64,000 bases of DNA from positions 1-64,000 of the forward strand of contig CAIXUZ010000076.1 in assembly GCA_903922735.1 (NCBI GenBank), given 5' to 3'. The translations under genes and the position numbers were made by a program. The notes under the pieces were generated by a model that worked only from the letters and a program-made list of their open reading frames with translations, was not told where the DNA came from and did no database searches. This stretch comes from an uncultured Verrucomicrobia subdivision 3 bacterium. Lineage in GTDB: Bacteria; Verrucomicrobiota; Verrucomicrobiia; Limisphaerales; UBA11358. Positions 35,505 to 44,217 of this stretch are shown here, in pieces (the stretch's first letter is position 1; each line of letters starts with the position of its first letter).

Positions 35505-37502
35505 ATGACACCAAAACTATTTTCCGAACTGGGACTTTCCGCCGAACTGCTGAAGGCCATTGACAAGCTGGGCTACGAACAGGCCGCGCCCATCCAAGCC
35601 GCGGCCATCCCCGTTTTGATGACCGGCAAGGATATCGTCGGCCAGTCCATGACCGGCTCCGGAAAGACCGCCGCGTTCGGCATTCCCGCCGTGGAGAAAG
35701 TAGACCCCAACCTGCGCGCCGTTCAGGTCTTGATTCTCTGCCCGACGCGGGAGCTGGCGATACAAGTTTCCGAGGAAATCCACAAGCTTGCGTTCTTCAA
35801 GCGCGGCATCAACTGCCTGCCGATTTATGGCGGTCAATCCTACGAGCGCCAATTTTTCGGCCTCAAGCAAGGCGCGCAAATCGTCATCGGCACGCCGGGC
35901 CGGGTGATGGATCACATGCGGCGCGGCACGTTGCGGCTCGAGACGTTGAAGATGGTCATTCTCGACGAGGCGGACGTGATGCTCAACATGGGTTTCCGCG
36001 AGGATATCGAAACGATTTTGAAAGACGCGCCAAAGGAACGGCAGACGGTTTTCTTTTCCGCCACGATGCCCAAGCCGATCCGCGACCTGATCGAGAAATA
36101 TTCGCGGGAACCGCAGAACGTGAAAATCGAGCAGAAGGCGATGACCGTGCCGACCGTCGAGCAGGTTTATTACGAGGTGGATCGCCGCTATAAAATGGAA
36201 TTACTCACGCGGCTCATCGACCTTTACGACATGAAGCTGGGCATCATCTTCTGCAACACCAAACGCATGGTAGACGATCTGGTCGAGCATCTCGAGGCCG
36301 CCGGTTATCAAGCCGACCGTTTGCATGGCGACATGACGCAGGCAATGCGCGACCGGGTGATGAACAAATTCCGCAAGTCCGGTCTGGAATTTCTGGTGGC
36401 CACGGATGTCGCGGCGCGCGGCATTGACGTGGATGACGTGGAAGTCGTCTTCAACTACGACCTGCCTTACGACCCGGAAGACTACGTCCACCGCATCGGC
36501 CGCACCGGGCGGCAGGGCAAGAGCGGCAAGGCGATTTCGCTCGTGCCGTTTCGCGAGCTGTTTCAAATCCGCAACATCGAGCGCTTTGCCAACGTGCGGA
36601 TTCAGCGCGGAAAAATTCCGACGGAGAACGAAGTCGCCGAGGCGCGGGAAAATGTTTTCTCCGACAAACTGCGGGCGCTGCTCACCAGCGGCGAATTCAC
36701 CAAACAAGACCGCCTGGTCGAACGCCTGGCGGAGGAAGGTTTTAGTTCCACGGATATTGCCTCGGCGCTGATCCATCTGTTGCAGGCCGGGGAAGCGACC
36801 AAACCCGCGCCGAAAACAGAAAGTTACGAACGACCCGAACGCGATGAAAGACCGGCCGGCCGCTTTGAAGATCGCCGCGACCGTCCAGCACAGCGCGATG
36901 ATCGCGGTGGCAACCGGGGAAATTTCCGTGATGACCGCCGCCCGCCGCAGTTTGAGGACCGGCGTGAAGAACGCCCGCGCCGTTTTGAAGACCGTCCGCC
37001 GCGCCCCGGAGTTAAATTTGCGCCGCCGCAAAAGTCCAAAATCGCACCTTGGAAAGCCGCCGCCGCGCCAGCGCCCCAAGCGATTGTTCCGCCCGCGGCA
37101 ATTCAGCCGCCGGTTGAGGTGAAAGCGGAGCCGGTTAAAACCTATACGGATGCGGAAATCCTGGCGTCGGTGAAAGCGCCGGAACCGAAGCCGGAATCAA
37201 AATTATTTATCAAGCCGAAGCCGCCGGTGGCCGACGCGCCCAAGCCGAAAGCCAGCCGCGCCACGCCTTCCGGCCAGACGCGCCTGTGGATGAGTCTTGG
37301 CGAGGCACAGGGCATCAAGCCAATTGACGTTGTGAACGCCGTCGCCGGCGAGACTGGCCTGCCCGGCAAAGTGGTGGGCACGGTGGATGTGCGGGAGAAA
37401 CATCTGTTCGTGGATGTGGCGGCCGAGCATGCCAACGGGATTATCGCCAAGTTGAACCGCGCGAGCATCAAAGGTCACAAGGTCAAAATGAAGGTGGCGT
37501 GA
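35505..37502 (+). CDS. DEAD-box RNA helicase, CsdA/DeaD-like with DbpA-type RNA-binding domain
   Basis: A 665-residue protein from MTPKLFSELGLS. It has the Q motif GYEQAAPIQAAAIP, Walker A SMTGSGKT (about 48-55), VILDEADVM (DEAD), FFSATMP (SAT), DVAARGIDVDDV and HRIGRTGR. The core is followed by a dimerisation-like region, a long Arg/Asp/Pro/Glu-rich spacer (about 440-590) and a C-terminal DbpA-type RRM-like domain (about 590-665; QTRLWMSLGEAQGIKPIDVVNAVAGETGL). Such proteins remodel ribosomal and mRNA structure, often in the cold. The next gene overlaps its stop (TGATG). Confidence 0.93.
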   Translation: MTPKLFSELGLSAELLKAIDKLGYEQAAPIQAAAIPVLMTGKDIVGQSMTGSGKTAAFGIPAVEKVDPNLRAVQVLILCPTRELAIQVSEEIHKLAFFKRGINCLPIYGGQSYERQFFGLKQGAQIVIGTPGRVMDHMRRGTLRLETLKMVILDEADVMLNMGFREDIETILKDAPKERQTVFFSATMPKPIRDLIEKYSREPQNVKIEQKAMTVPTVEQVYYEVDRRYKMELLTRLIDLYDMKLGIIFCNTKRMVDDLVEHLEAAGYQADRLHGDMTQAMRDRVMNKFRKSGLEFLVATDVAARGIDVDDVEVVFNYDLPYDPEDYVHRIGRTGRQGKSGKAISLVPFRELFQIRNIERFANVRIQRGKIPTENEVAEARENVFSDKLRALLTSGEFTKQDRLVERLAEEGFSSTDIASALIHLLQAGEATKPAPKTESYERPERDERPAGRFEDRRDRPAQRDDRGGNRGNFRDDRRPPQFEDRREERPRRFEDRPPRPGVKFAPPQKSKIAPWKAAAAPAPQAIVPPAAIQPPVEVKAEPVKTYTDAEILASVKAPEPKPESKLFIKPKPPVADAPKPKASRATPSGQTRLWMSLGEAQGIKPIDVVNAVAGETGLPGKVVGTVDVREKHLFVDVAAEHANGIIAKLNRASIKGHKVKMKVA

Positions 37503-37879
37503 TGAGCGACGAGGTTACGCCCCATCCGGTGGAACGGATGTTCCCGTTCGTGCTGAAAACCCGCGCCCTGCTCGTGGGCCGCGACACGTTGCGCGCGAAC
37601 AAGGGGAAGCTGCATTTTGTCCTGATCACGACCGACATCGCCGAAGCCAGCCGCGAGGAAGTGTTGAAGGATTTTTCCCATTATCCCGTGGTGCAGTATT
37701 TCACCGCCGCGGAGTTCGAAAAATTCTTCAGCGTGAAAGGCGCCAAGGCGGTGGGTTTTACCAAGTCCGGCCTCGCGCAATCCATCTACGCCGAACTCAA
37801 GGCACATCGCATCAACAAGCCATTGCATCCGTCGAAACCGCCCGGAGAAACTCCGCCAACGCTTCCCAGTGAAGGTTGA
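37502..37879 (+). CDS. Probable L7Ae/L30e-fold RNA-binding protein (YlxQ-like)
   Basis: A 125-residue protein. The pattern GRDTLRANKGKLHFVLITTDIAEASREEVLKDFSHYPVVQYFTAAEFEKFFSVKGAKAVGFTKSGLAQSIYAEL parallels YlxQ/L7Ae proteins, which bind kink-turn RNA: a nucleotide-independent alpha/beta/alpha sandwich with the loop after the T-D-I-A strand. The C-terminal 20 residues are Pro-rich. The ATG overlaps the helicase stop, so the two proteins are likely made together. Assignment by eye; a structure prediction would settle it. Confidence 0.55.
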   Translation: MSDEVTPHPVERMFPFVLKTRALLVGRDTLRANKGKLHFVLITTDIAEASREEVLKDFSHYPVVQYFTAAEFEKFFSVKGAKAVGFTKSGLAQSIYAELKAHRINKPLHPSKPPGETPPTLPSEG

Positions 37880-37915
37880 TTGCCGCTGCCGCGCCTTTGG
37901 ATTAAATTTCTCAGC

Positions 37916-38866
37916 ATGAAAAAAATGAACATCTGGCTGTTCGTTGGCCTGGTAAATTTCTGCATTTTCTGCCCGGCCGCTCCGGCCGCGCCCGCGCCCG
38001 CCGCTGATTTCACAATCGTGGCGTTGCCGGACACCCAGTTTTATTCGCGCAAATATCCGCAGATTTTTCAGGCACAGACGGACTGGATCATCGCCAACCG
38101 CACCAAGCTGAACATCGTTTACGTCGCTCAATTCGGCGATATCGTGGATGCCGGCGACAAGCTGCCGGAGCAATGGCTGGCCGCCACCAACGCGCTTTAC
38201 CGGCTGGAAAGCCCCGCGCTCACCGGCCTGCCCGATGGCATTCCCTACGGCGTGGTACCCGGCAACCACGACCATATGGGCGGCACCAAATCTTACAACA
38301 CGTATTTTGGTCCGGATCATTTTACCGGGCACAAATATTACGGAGGTCACTATGGCACCGATAATCAGAATCACTACGACTTGTTTGGCGCCGGCGGCAT
38401 GAGCTTTGCCGTGGTTTACATTGATTTCAATAAAGCAAAAGACAATCCGGACATGAATTACCCGGCGCTGGATGCCTGGTCTTATGGCGTGCTCAAGGCG
38501 AATGCCAACCGGCGTGCCATTGTGGTTAGTCACGATCTGCTGGCCGTGTCCAGTGACTGGGACCCCCGCGGACAGGCGATTTACAATAATCTACGAAGCT
38601 GCACCAATCTCTTCCTCATGCTCTCCGGCCACAATCACGGCGAAGCCCGCCGGACAGATGTTTTTGACGGCCACACCATTAACACCTGCCTCAGCGATTT
38701 CCAGAGCTATACCAATGGCGGCAACGGCTTTCTCCGCCTTTATCAATTCTCACCCGCGCAAAATGTCATCCGGGTAAAAACCTATTCGCCTTGGGTTAAC
38801 CAATATCAAACCAATTCCGCCAGCCAGTTTGAAATTCCCTACCCGATGACAGCGTCGGCAAAATAA
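37916..38866 (+). CDS. Secreted calcineurin-like metallophosphoesterase
   Basis: A 316-residue protein with a signal peptide (MKKMNIWLFVGLVNFCIF, then an Ala/Pro-rich cleavage region). It has the metallophosphoesterase motif set: D-x-H-like ALPDTQFYS, FGDIVDAGD, GVVPGNHDHMG, VVSHDLL and SGHNHGE, which ligate two metals. The fold is that of secreted phosphodiesterases/phosphatases found in environmental bacteria; the substrate is unknown. It is convergent with uup, with 19 bp between the stops. Confidence 0.88.
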   Translation: MKKMNIWLFVGLVNFCIFCPAAPAAPAPAADFTIVALPDTQFYSRKYPQIFQAQTDWIIANRTKLNIVYVAQFGDIVDAGDKLPEQWLAATNALYRLESPALTGLPDGIPYGVVPGNHDHMGGTKSYNTYFGPDHFTGHKYYGGHYGTDNQNHYDLFGAGGMSFAVVYIDFNKAKDNPDMNYPALDAWSYGVLKANANRRAIVVSHDLLAVSSDWDPRGQAIYNNLRSCTNLFLMLSGHNHGEARRTDVFDGHTINTCLSDFQSYTNGGNGFLRLYQFSPAQNVIRVKTYSPWVNQYQTNSASQFEIPYPMTASAK

Positions 38867-38885
38867 GCCGTCCTGGCAATGAGTT

Positions 38886-40790
38886 TCAATCTGGCGGTAA
38901 AACCGAAGCCGCCCGCCGCGCCTCTAATTCCTCCCAGCGAGCAAACAGCTGCGTGAGCGTTTCTTTTTCCGCTTCGAGTTCGGCCAGCAGTTGACTGGTC
39001 TGCGTCGCGTGGGTGCGATGAAAATCCGGCGTGGCAAACAGGTTTTCCAGCCGGCAAATCTCCGCTTCGACCGCCTGAATGTGCGCTTCCATGCCGGCGA
39101 GCTCATGCATTTCCTTGAACGACAGCTTGCGCGGCTTGCCTTTTGATTTTACCGGTGGAACTTCCGGCGCGGTATATTTGGCGGCCAGTCCGCGAACGAC
39201 CGTTTCCTGCGCCCTGGCTGCTTTCTGCTTTTTCTCCAGGTAATAATCGTAGTCGCCGACGCTGTGATGGATTTTGCCATCGCCCTCAAACGCCAGGATG
39301 TCCGTGCAGACGCGGTTGAGAAAATAGCGGTCATGGCTGACGACACACACCACGCCGGGGAACGCGATCAACGCCTCCTCCAGCACGCGCAGCGTCGGCA
39401 AATCCAAATCATTTGTCGGCTCGTCCAGGATGAGGAAATTGCCGCCGCATTTCAGGATCCGCGCGAGCAGCAGCCGGCTGCGCTCGCCGCCGGAAAGCTT
39501 CCTGACCTGCGTCGTGATGCGGTCGTCCGCAAAGAGAAACCGCTTGAGATACGAGCGCACGGAAATCCGCGATTCGCCCCAGATGACAAATTCCGAGCCG
39601 TCGGAACATTCGTCCAGCACCGTGCGCTCCTCGTTCAATTGCAGCCGGCCCTGGTCCACGTAATTGAACTTCGTCAGCTGGCCGGCTTTCACCGTGCCGT
39701 CCGTTGGCGTGAGCTGGCCGATGAGAATCCTTAGCAACGTGGTTTTGCCGAGACCATTCCGCCCGCAGATGCCCACGCGCTTGCCGTTTTCAAAATTAAA
39801 ACTGAACCCGGAAAACAATCTCTTCCCGGCGATTTCCATGCCGAGATTGCCGACCTCGACCGTGCGGTTACCCAGTTGCGGCGGCGGCGGAATGCACAGC
39901 TCCATGTCCTCCTCCAGCGTCGGGCCGGCCTTCGCGGCTTCATCGTAGTAGCGCTCGAAACGATCCTTCTGCTTGCTCCGCTGGGCGCGCGGGCCCTGGC
40001 GCACCCACGCGAGCTCCTTTTTCAGGAACATCTGGCGCTTGTGCTCCACCACCACGTCGGCGGCCTGGCGTTCTGCCTTGTCGAGCAGGTAATCGGTGTA
40101 ATTGCCGTCGTGCCACCAGAACGTGCCGTCGCACAGCTCCACGATGCGGGTCACCACGCGGTCGAGAAAATAGCGGTCGTGCGTGACGACGAGAAAGGTG
40201 CCGTCGAAATGCTCCAGAAAATCCGCGACCCACTCGATGGATTCCGGGTCCAGATGGTTGGTCGGCTCGTCGAGCATCAGGAAGTCCGGGCGCGAAACAA
40301 TCGCCCGCGCCAGCGCCACGCGGCGTTTTTCGCCGCCGGAAAGCGTGGCAATGTCCCTCTCGCCGGGCGGGCAATTCAGATGCGACAGGGCCGATTCCAC
40401 GCGCTGATCCACCGTCCAGCCTTCGAGCGTCTGGATGCGCTGTTCCAGCTCCTCGTGCCGCTTGGAATCGGCGGGGAGCGATTCAAATTCCGTGATCAAC
40501 CCCAGGACGTGTTCCGCGCCGGCGCGGACATTGGCGCGCACATCGAGCGCGGGATCGAGCGTGAAATCCTGGGCGAGATAGCTCACCACCAGATCGCGCC
40601 GCCGGGTGACCGTGCCGCCATCCGGCGATTGCAAACCCGCGAGAATTTTCAGGAAGGTCGTCTTGCCGCAGCCGTTGCGCCCGACGAGGCCGAGGCGCTG
40701 CCCCTCGTCGATCGCCAGCGTGGCGGCATCGAGAACCGCCCGCTCATTGTAGCGAACGGTGACGTCGGTGGCATTGATGATGGTGGACAT
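38886..40790 (-). CDS. uup: ABC-F ATPase, Uup-like
   Basis: A 634-residue soluble protein with two ABC domains and no membrane part. Walker A motifs are GLVGRNGCGKTT and GICGRNGLGKTT, signatures LSGGEKRRVALARA and LSGGERSRLLLARI, with DEPTNHLD and DEPTNDLD. The C-terminal 90 residues form the coiled-coil of Uup (KLSFKEMHELAGMEAHIQAVEAEI to LTQLFARWEELE). E. coli Uup is linked to ribosome function and to DNA transposon excision. It is divergent from tex, with a 194-bp gap. Confidence 0.9.
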   Translation of the reverse strand: MSTIINATDVTVRYNERAVLDAATLAIDEGQRLGLVGRNGCGKTTFLKILAGLQSPDGGTVTRRRDLVVSYLAQDFTLDPALDVRANVRAGAEHVLGLITEFESLPADSKRHEELEQRIQTLEGWTVDQRVESALSHLNCPPGERDIATLSGGEKRRVALARAIVSRPDFLMLDEPTNHLDPESIEWVADFLEHFDGTFLVVTHDRYFLDRVVTRIVELCDGTFWWHDGNYTDYLLDKAERQAADVVVEHKRQMFLKKELAWVRQGPRAQRSKQKDRFERYYDEAAKAGPTLEEDMELCIPPPPQLGNRTVEVGNLGMEIAGKRLFSGFSFNFENGKRVGICGRNGLGKTTLLRILIGQLTPTDGTVKAGQLTKFNYVDQGRLQLNEERTVLDECSDGSEFVIWGESRISVRSYLKRFLFADDRITTQVRKLSGGERSRLLLARILKCGGNFLILDEPTNDLDLPTLRVLEEALIAFPGVVCVVSHDRYFLNRVCTDILAFEGDGKIHHSVGDYDYYLEKKQKAARAQETVVRGLAAKYTAPEVPPVKSKGKPRKLSFKEMHELAGMEAHIQAVEAEICRLENLFATPDFHRTHATQTSQLLAELEAEKETLTQLFARWEELEARRAASVLPPD

Positions 40791-40984
40791 GACAAATTAA
40801 GATTTGCCGGTGCGAGCTAAACAGCTTGATTCACCGGGCGCAGACGGTAGCAAAGAATCTGCCGGCAACAAAACGCTTTTCATCATGCATAATTTCAGCA
40901 AGCTGAACCGCAGCATAAAATATTCTGCCGGTTTCCGTTTTACTTCGGGCAACGGCTCGGTTAAATCATGCGCCCGCTTTTGAA

Positions 40985-43261
40985 ATGAACGAAGTTCACA
41001 TCCAAAAAATCGCGGCGGAATTGAAAATCCAGCCGCGCCAGGTTCTTTCCACCGCCCGATTGTTTGCCGAGGGCGCGACGGTGCCGTTTATCGCCCGCTA
41101 CCGCAAGGAAGCCACCGGCTCGCTCGACGAAGTCGCCGTCACCACCATCCGGGAACGGCTGCTGAGCCTCGCGGAATTTGACCAGCGCCGCGAGGCCATC
41201 GTCAAGTCGCTCGAAGAGCGCAATCTGCTCACGGACAAACTCAAGGCCGACATCGCCGGCGCCGACAGCGTGACGCGGCTCGAAGACATCTACCAGCCGT
41301 TCCGCCCCAAGCGCCGCACGCGCGCGATGATCGCCAAGGAACAAGGATTGGAACCGCTGGCTGATTTGCTGTTGCAAAACCAGTCCACCGCCGATCCGCA
41401 GGCCGAGGCCGCGAAATACGTCAGCGCCGAAAAAGGCGTGGCCGAGGCGAACGCCGCGCTGGCCGGGGCGCGCGACATCATCGCCGAACGCGTCAGCGAC
41501 GACGCCAATGCCCGCGCCAAACTGCGCGCGCTTTACTGGAGCGAAGGCATCGTGAAGTCGAAAGTCATATCCGACAAGCAGGAGGCGGGCGCTAAGTTCA
41601 AAGATTATTTCGATTGGAGCGAACCTGTCGGCAAGATTCCCAGCCATCGCCTGCTGGCGATCCGGCGCGGCGAGGCGGAAGGCTTTTTGATGATGCGCAT
41701 CACGGTGGAGGAAAACTCCGCGCTCGCGCTGATAGAGCCGCTGTTTGTCACCGGCAAAGGCCCGGCGGCCGACCAAATCCGCCTGGCGGTGCAAGAAAGC
41801 TACAAGCGCTTGCTGGGTTCCGCGATCGAAGTCGAGTTGCGCATGGAGACCAAGAAGCGCGCGGACGCGGAGGCCATCCGGGTCTTCGCCGAAAACCTGC
41901 GCGAGCTGCTGCTCGCCTCGCCGCTGGGCGGTAAAAACATGCTGGCGATTGATCCCGGTTTCCGCACCGGCTGCAAAGTCGTGGTGCTGGACCGGCAGGG
42001 CAAGCTGCTGCACAACGACGTGATTTATCCGACAACCTCGTCCGCCGCCGAAATCCGCGAGGCGGCCGAGGCCGTGTTGAGCATGGTGAAAAAATATCAG
42101 ATCGAGGCCATCGCCATCGGCAACGGCACCGCCAGCCGCGAGACGGAAGCGTTCGTGAAATTGCTGAAGCTGACGATGCCCATCGTGATGGTGAACGAAA
42201 GCGGCGCCTCCATCTATTCCGCTTCCGATGTCGCGCGCGAGGAATTTCCGAATCACGATGTCACCGTGCGCGGCGCGGTGTCCATCGGCCGCCGGCTCAT
42301 GGATCCGCTCGCCGAACTCGTGAAGCTCGACCCGAAATCCATCGGCGTCGGCCAGTATCAGCATGACGTGGAACAGGGCGCGCTCAAGCGCAGCCTCGAC
42401 GATGTGGTGGTGAGCTGCGTGAACGGCGTGGGCGTGGAACTGAACACCGCCAGCAAGCAACTGCTGGCCTACGTTTCCGGCCTCGGCCCGACGCTGGCGG
42501 CGAACATCGTGAATTTCCGCAATGAAAACGGCCCGTTCAAGTCGCGGGCCGAACTGAAGAAAGTGCCGCGTCTCGGCGACAAGGCATTTGAGCAGGCCGC
42601 CGGCTTCCTGCGCATCCGCAACGGCGCGCAGCCGCTCGACGCGAGCGCGGTTCATCCGGAAAGCTACGAGCTGGTGGACCGCATGGCGAAGGATTTGAAC
42701 TGCTCCGTCGGCGATTTGCTGCGCGACGCCGGCTTGCGGCAGAAGATTCAGTTGCCAAAATACGTCACCGAAATGGTAGGCTTGCCGACATTGACGGACA
42801 TTCTGGGCGAACTGGCGAAGCCCGGCCGCGATCCGCGCCAGAAATTTGAGGTGTTTTCATTCCAGAGCGGCGTGGAAAAAATGGAAGATTTGAAACCGGG
42901 AATGAAATTGCCCGGCATCGTGACGAACGTGACCGCATTCGGCGCGTTTGTGGACATCGGCGTGCATCAGGACGGACTGATCCACGTAAGCCAGTTGTCC
43001 GACCGCTTCATCAAGGACCCGGCGGAAGTCGTGAAAGTGTCACAAAAAGTCACCGTGACCGTGACGGAAGTGGACTTGCCGCGCAAGCGCATCGCGCTTT
43101 CGATGAAGGCCGCGCCGGTAATTGGCGCCAGCACGACCGGCACCCGCACCTCGCCGAATGCGCCGCGTCCGGTGGGCGGCAGCTTCAACCGTCCCGCCCA
43201 ACCGGCGAAGCCCGCCGGGAATGATTGGTTCACGGCGGCGCTGGAAAAGAATAAGAAGTGA
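40985..43261 (+). CDS. tex: Tex-family S1 RNA-binding protein
   Basis: A 758-residue protein. Order of parts: N-terminal helical region with VPFIARYRKEATGSLDE, the RNase H-like YqgF domain (LAIDPGFRTGCKVVVLDRQGKLL), the helix-hairpin-helix part (NTASKQLLAYVSGLGPTLAANIV) and the C-terminal S1 domain (GMKLPGIVTNVTAFGAFVDIGVHQDGLIHVSQLSDRFIKDP). It ends in a Pro/Thr-rich tail. Tex is a conserved transcription-associated, nucleic-acid-binding protein; its exact role is debated. The 59-bp dumbbell repeat follows its stop. Confidence 0.95.
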   Translation: MNEVHIQKIAAELKIQPRQVLSTARLFAEGATVPFIARYRKEATGSLDEVAVTTIRERLLSLAEFDQRREAIVKSLEERNLLTDKLKADIAGADSVTRLEDIYQPFRPKRRTRAMIAKEQGLEPLADLLLQNQSTADPQAEAAKYVSAEKGVAEANAALAGARDIIAERVSDDANARAKLRALYWSEGIVKSKVISDKQEAGAKFKDYFDWSEPVGKIPSHRLLAIRRGEAEGFLMMRITVEENSALALIEPLFVTGKGPAADQIRLAVQESYKRLLGSAIEVELRMETKKRADAEAIRVFAENLRELLLASPLGGKNMLAIDPGFRTGCKVVVLDRQGKLLHNDVIYPTTSSAAEIREAAEAVLSMVKKYQIEAIAIGNGTASRETEAFVKLLKLTMPIVMVNESGASIYSASDVAREEFPNHDVTVRGAVSIGRRLMDPLAELVKLDPKSIGVGQYQHDVEQGALKRSLDDVVVSCVNGVGVELNTASKQLLAYVSGLGPTLAANIVNFRNENGPFKSRAELKKVPRLGDKAFEQAAGFLRIRNGAQPLDASAVHPESYELVDRMAKDLNCSVGDLLRDAGLRQKIQLPKYVTEMVGLPTLTDILGELAKPGRDPRQKFEVFSFQSGVEKMEDLKPGMKLPGIVTNVTAFGAFVDIGVHQDGLIHVSQLSDRFIKDPAEVVKVSQKVTVTVTEVDLPRKRIALSMKAAPVIGASTTGTRTSPNAPRPVGGSFNRPAQPAKPAGNDWFTAALEKNKK

Positions 43262-43263
43262 AT

Positions 43264-43322
43264 GGTAGGGCTGACCTGCTGGTCAGCCGGAACAGATGGC
43301 GGCGCCGCAGCACCGCCCTACC
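43264..43322. repeat. 59-bp palindromic dumbbell repeat
   Basis: Outer arms GGTAGGGC (43264-43271) and GCCCTACC (43315-43322) are perfect complements. Between them are a hairpin GCTGACC/GGTCAGC with a TGCT loop (43270-43287) and a self-complementary GCGGCGCCGC. It would fold as a three-way or dumbbell structure, in RNA or in DNA. It fills the gap between tex and the next gene. Confidence 0.7.
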
Positions 43323-43349
43323 CGAGGAAACAAAAACACATTTAAATTT

Positions 43350-44033
43350 ATGGCTGAAAAAAAATCCAAGTCCAAGCAGGACGAACAGGCGCAGCTGCTC
43401 ACGCTGTTGCGCACCATTTTGCCGAAGATCGCGCCGGACGCGGAACTTGCGGCCAAGATTTACGCCGCCGCCGAGGACGAGCTGCGCGTGAAGAACCGCG
43501 TGAATTCCTTCGAGAAATTCTGCGAGCGCATTGAACTGCCCGATCTGGAGGAGAAAACGATTGAGGAAGTGAAGCAGCATTTCATGGCCGGATTTGGCGA
43601 TGCGGACCTGGACATCCAGCCCGACGAGGAAAACAAGTCGCTCATCGTGGATGTGGCGCTGCCGGACGGCACGGAATTCCACAAGCGTATTCCCGTGCGC
43701 GCCGTGGCGCCGGAGAGCACCGAGCCGGAGGTCGTGCTGAAGTTCGTGGCGTTTCCCGTGGCGATGCCAGGCGATGCGGAGATGATCTGGGCGCTGGCCA
43801 AGCGCGAGAATTTGACGAACGACGAGGCGGCGATGGCGCTGGTAAAATTGCAGGATGATTTCTGGGCGTCCAAAGCTGGCCAAAAACTGCTGAAAGACCG
43901 CGTGGAACGGTCGTTCCCAGAGTTCGTCGCCCGGGTGCCTGCGGGTTTGCTCAACGAAGTCGGCCTCAAGCGGCATTACAAGTTGCCGGAGACATTGAAG
44001 GTGCTGCGCGCGGCCAAAGCGACAGGCAGGTAA
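43350..44033 (+). CDS. Unknown cytoplasmic protein, 227 residues
   Basis: Starts MAEKKSKSKQDEQ; upstream frame extension covers the dumbbell repeat and is not supported. The protein is acidic and mostly helical, with a beta segment in the middle (LIVDVALPDGTEFHKRIPVRAV) and a helical C-terminal part (NEVGLKRHYKLPETLKVLRAAK). No signal peptide, membrane segment or catalytic motif is visible. I do not recognise the family. It follows tex, 88 bp away, and is convergent with guaA across the 144-bp hairpin element. The ATG comes after CATTTAAATTT, without a Shine-Dalgarno sequence. Confidence 0.75.
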   Translation: MAEKKSKSKQDEQAQLLTLLRTILPKIAPDAELAAKIYAAAEDELRVKNRVNSFEKFCERIELPDLEEKTIEEVKQHFMAGFGDADLDIQPDEENKSLIVDVALPDGTEFHKRIPVRAVAPESTEPEVVLKFVAFPVAMPGDAEMIWALAKRENLTNDEAAMALVKLQDDFWASKAGQKLLKDRVERSFPEFVARVPAGLLNEVGLKRHYKLPETLKVLRAAKATGR

Positions 44034-44041
44034 GAATTTCC

Positions 44042-44185
44042 TCAGCGCCGTAGGCGCGAAATAGTTGTAGCTGTGGATCGCGATGATGATTCAAGCTCCA
44101 TGGGAGTGAAATATACCGTTCCTACGGAACTGTTGTTTTAATAAAAAATGCGGGTTCTACAAAGATGTCGCGCCTACGGCGCTGA
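44042..44185. mobile_element. 144-bp palindrome-ended element with tandem mini-hairpins
   Basis: Terminal inverted repeats of 18 bp are perfect: TCAGCGCCGTAGGCGCGA (44042-44059) and its exact complement (44168-44185). Each end is itself a GCGCC-GTA-GGCGC hairpin. Inside are CTCC-ATG-GGAG (44096-44106) and GTTCC-TAC-GGAAC (44118-44130), so the pattern is a row of stems with three-base loops. No coding region. It fills the gap between two convergent genes. Comparable CTCCGTAGGAGCG-type repeats occur in other Planctomycetes/Verrucomicrobiota genomes (recalled, not checked). Confidence 0.7.
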
Positions 44186-44217
44186 ATGGGGGCGGTCTGC
44201 CGACTCGCCGCTACGTC

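Noticed and set aside
40894-40907. TTCAGC-AA-GCTGAA palindrome in the uup-tex gap as an operator
   Set aside because: Perfect but short, with only a TAAAAT -10-like box and no fitting -35; too weak to list.
40961-42655. 564-codon minus-strand frame antisense to tex
   Set aside because: Same artefact; tex has all its domains on the plus strand.
44042-44185. Ordinary bidirectional terminator between convergent genes
   Set aside because: There is no T tract after the stems, and the element has 144 bp with four separate stems and inverted ends; it may still end transcripts.
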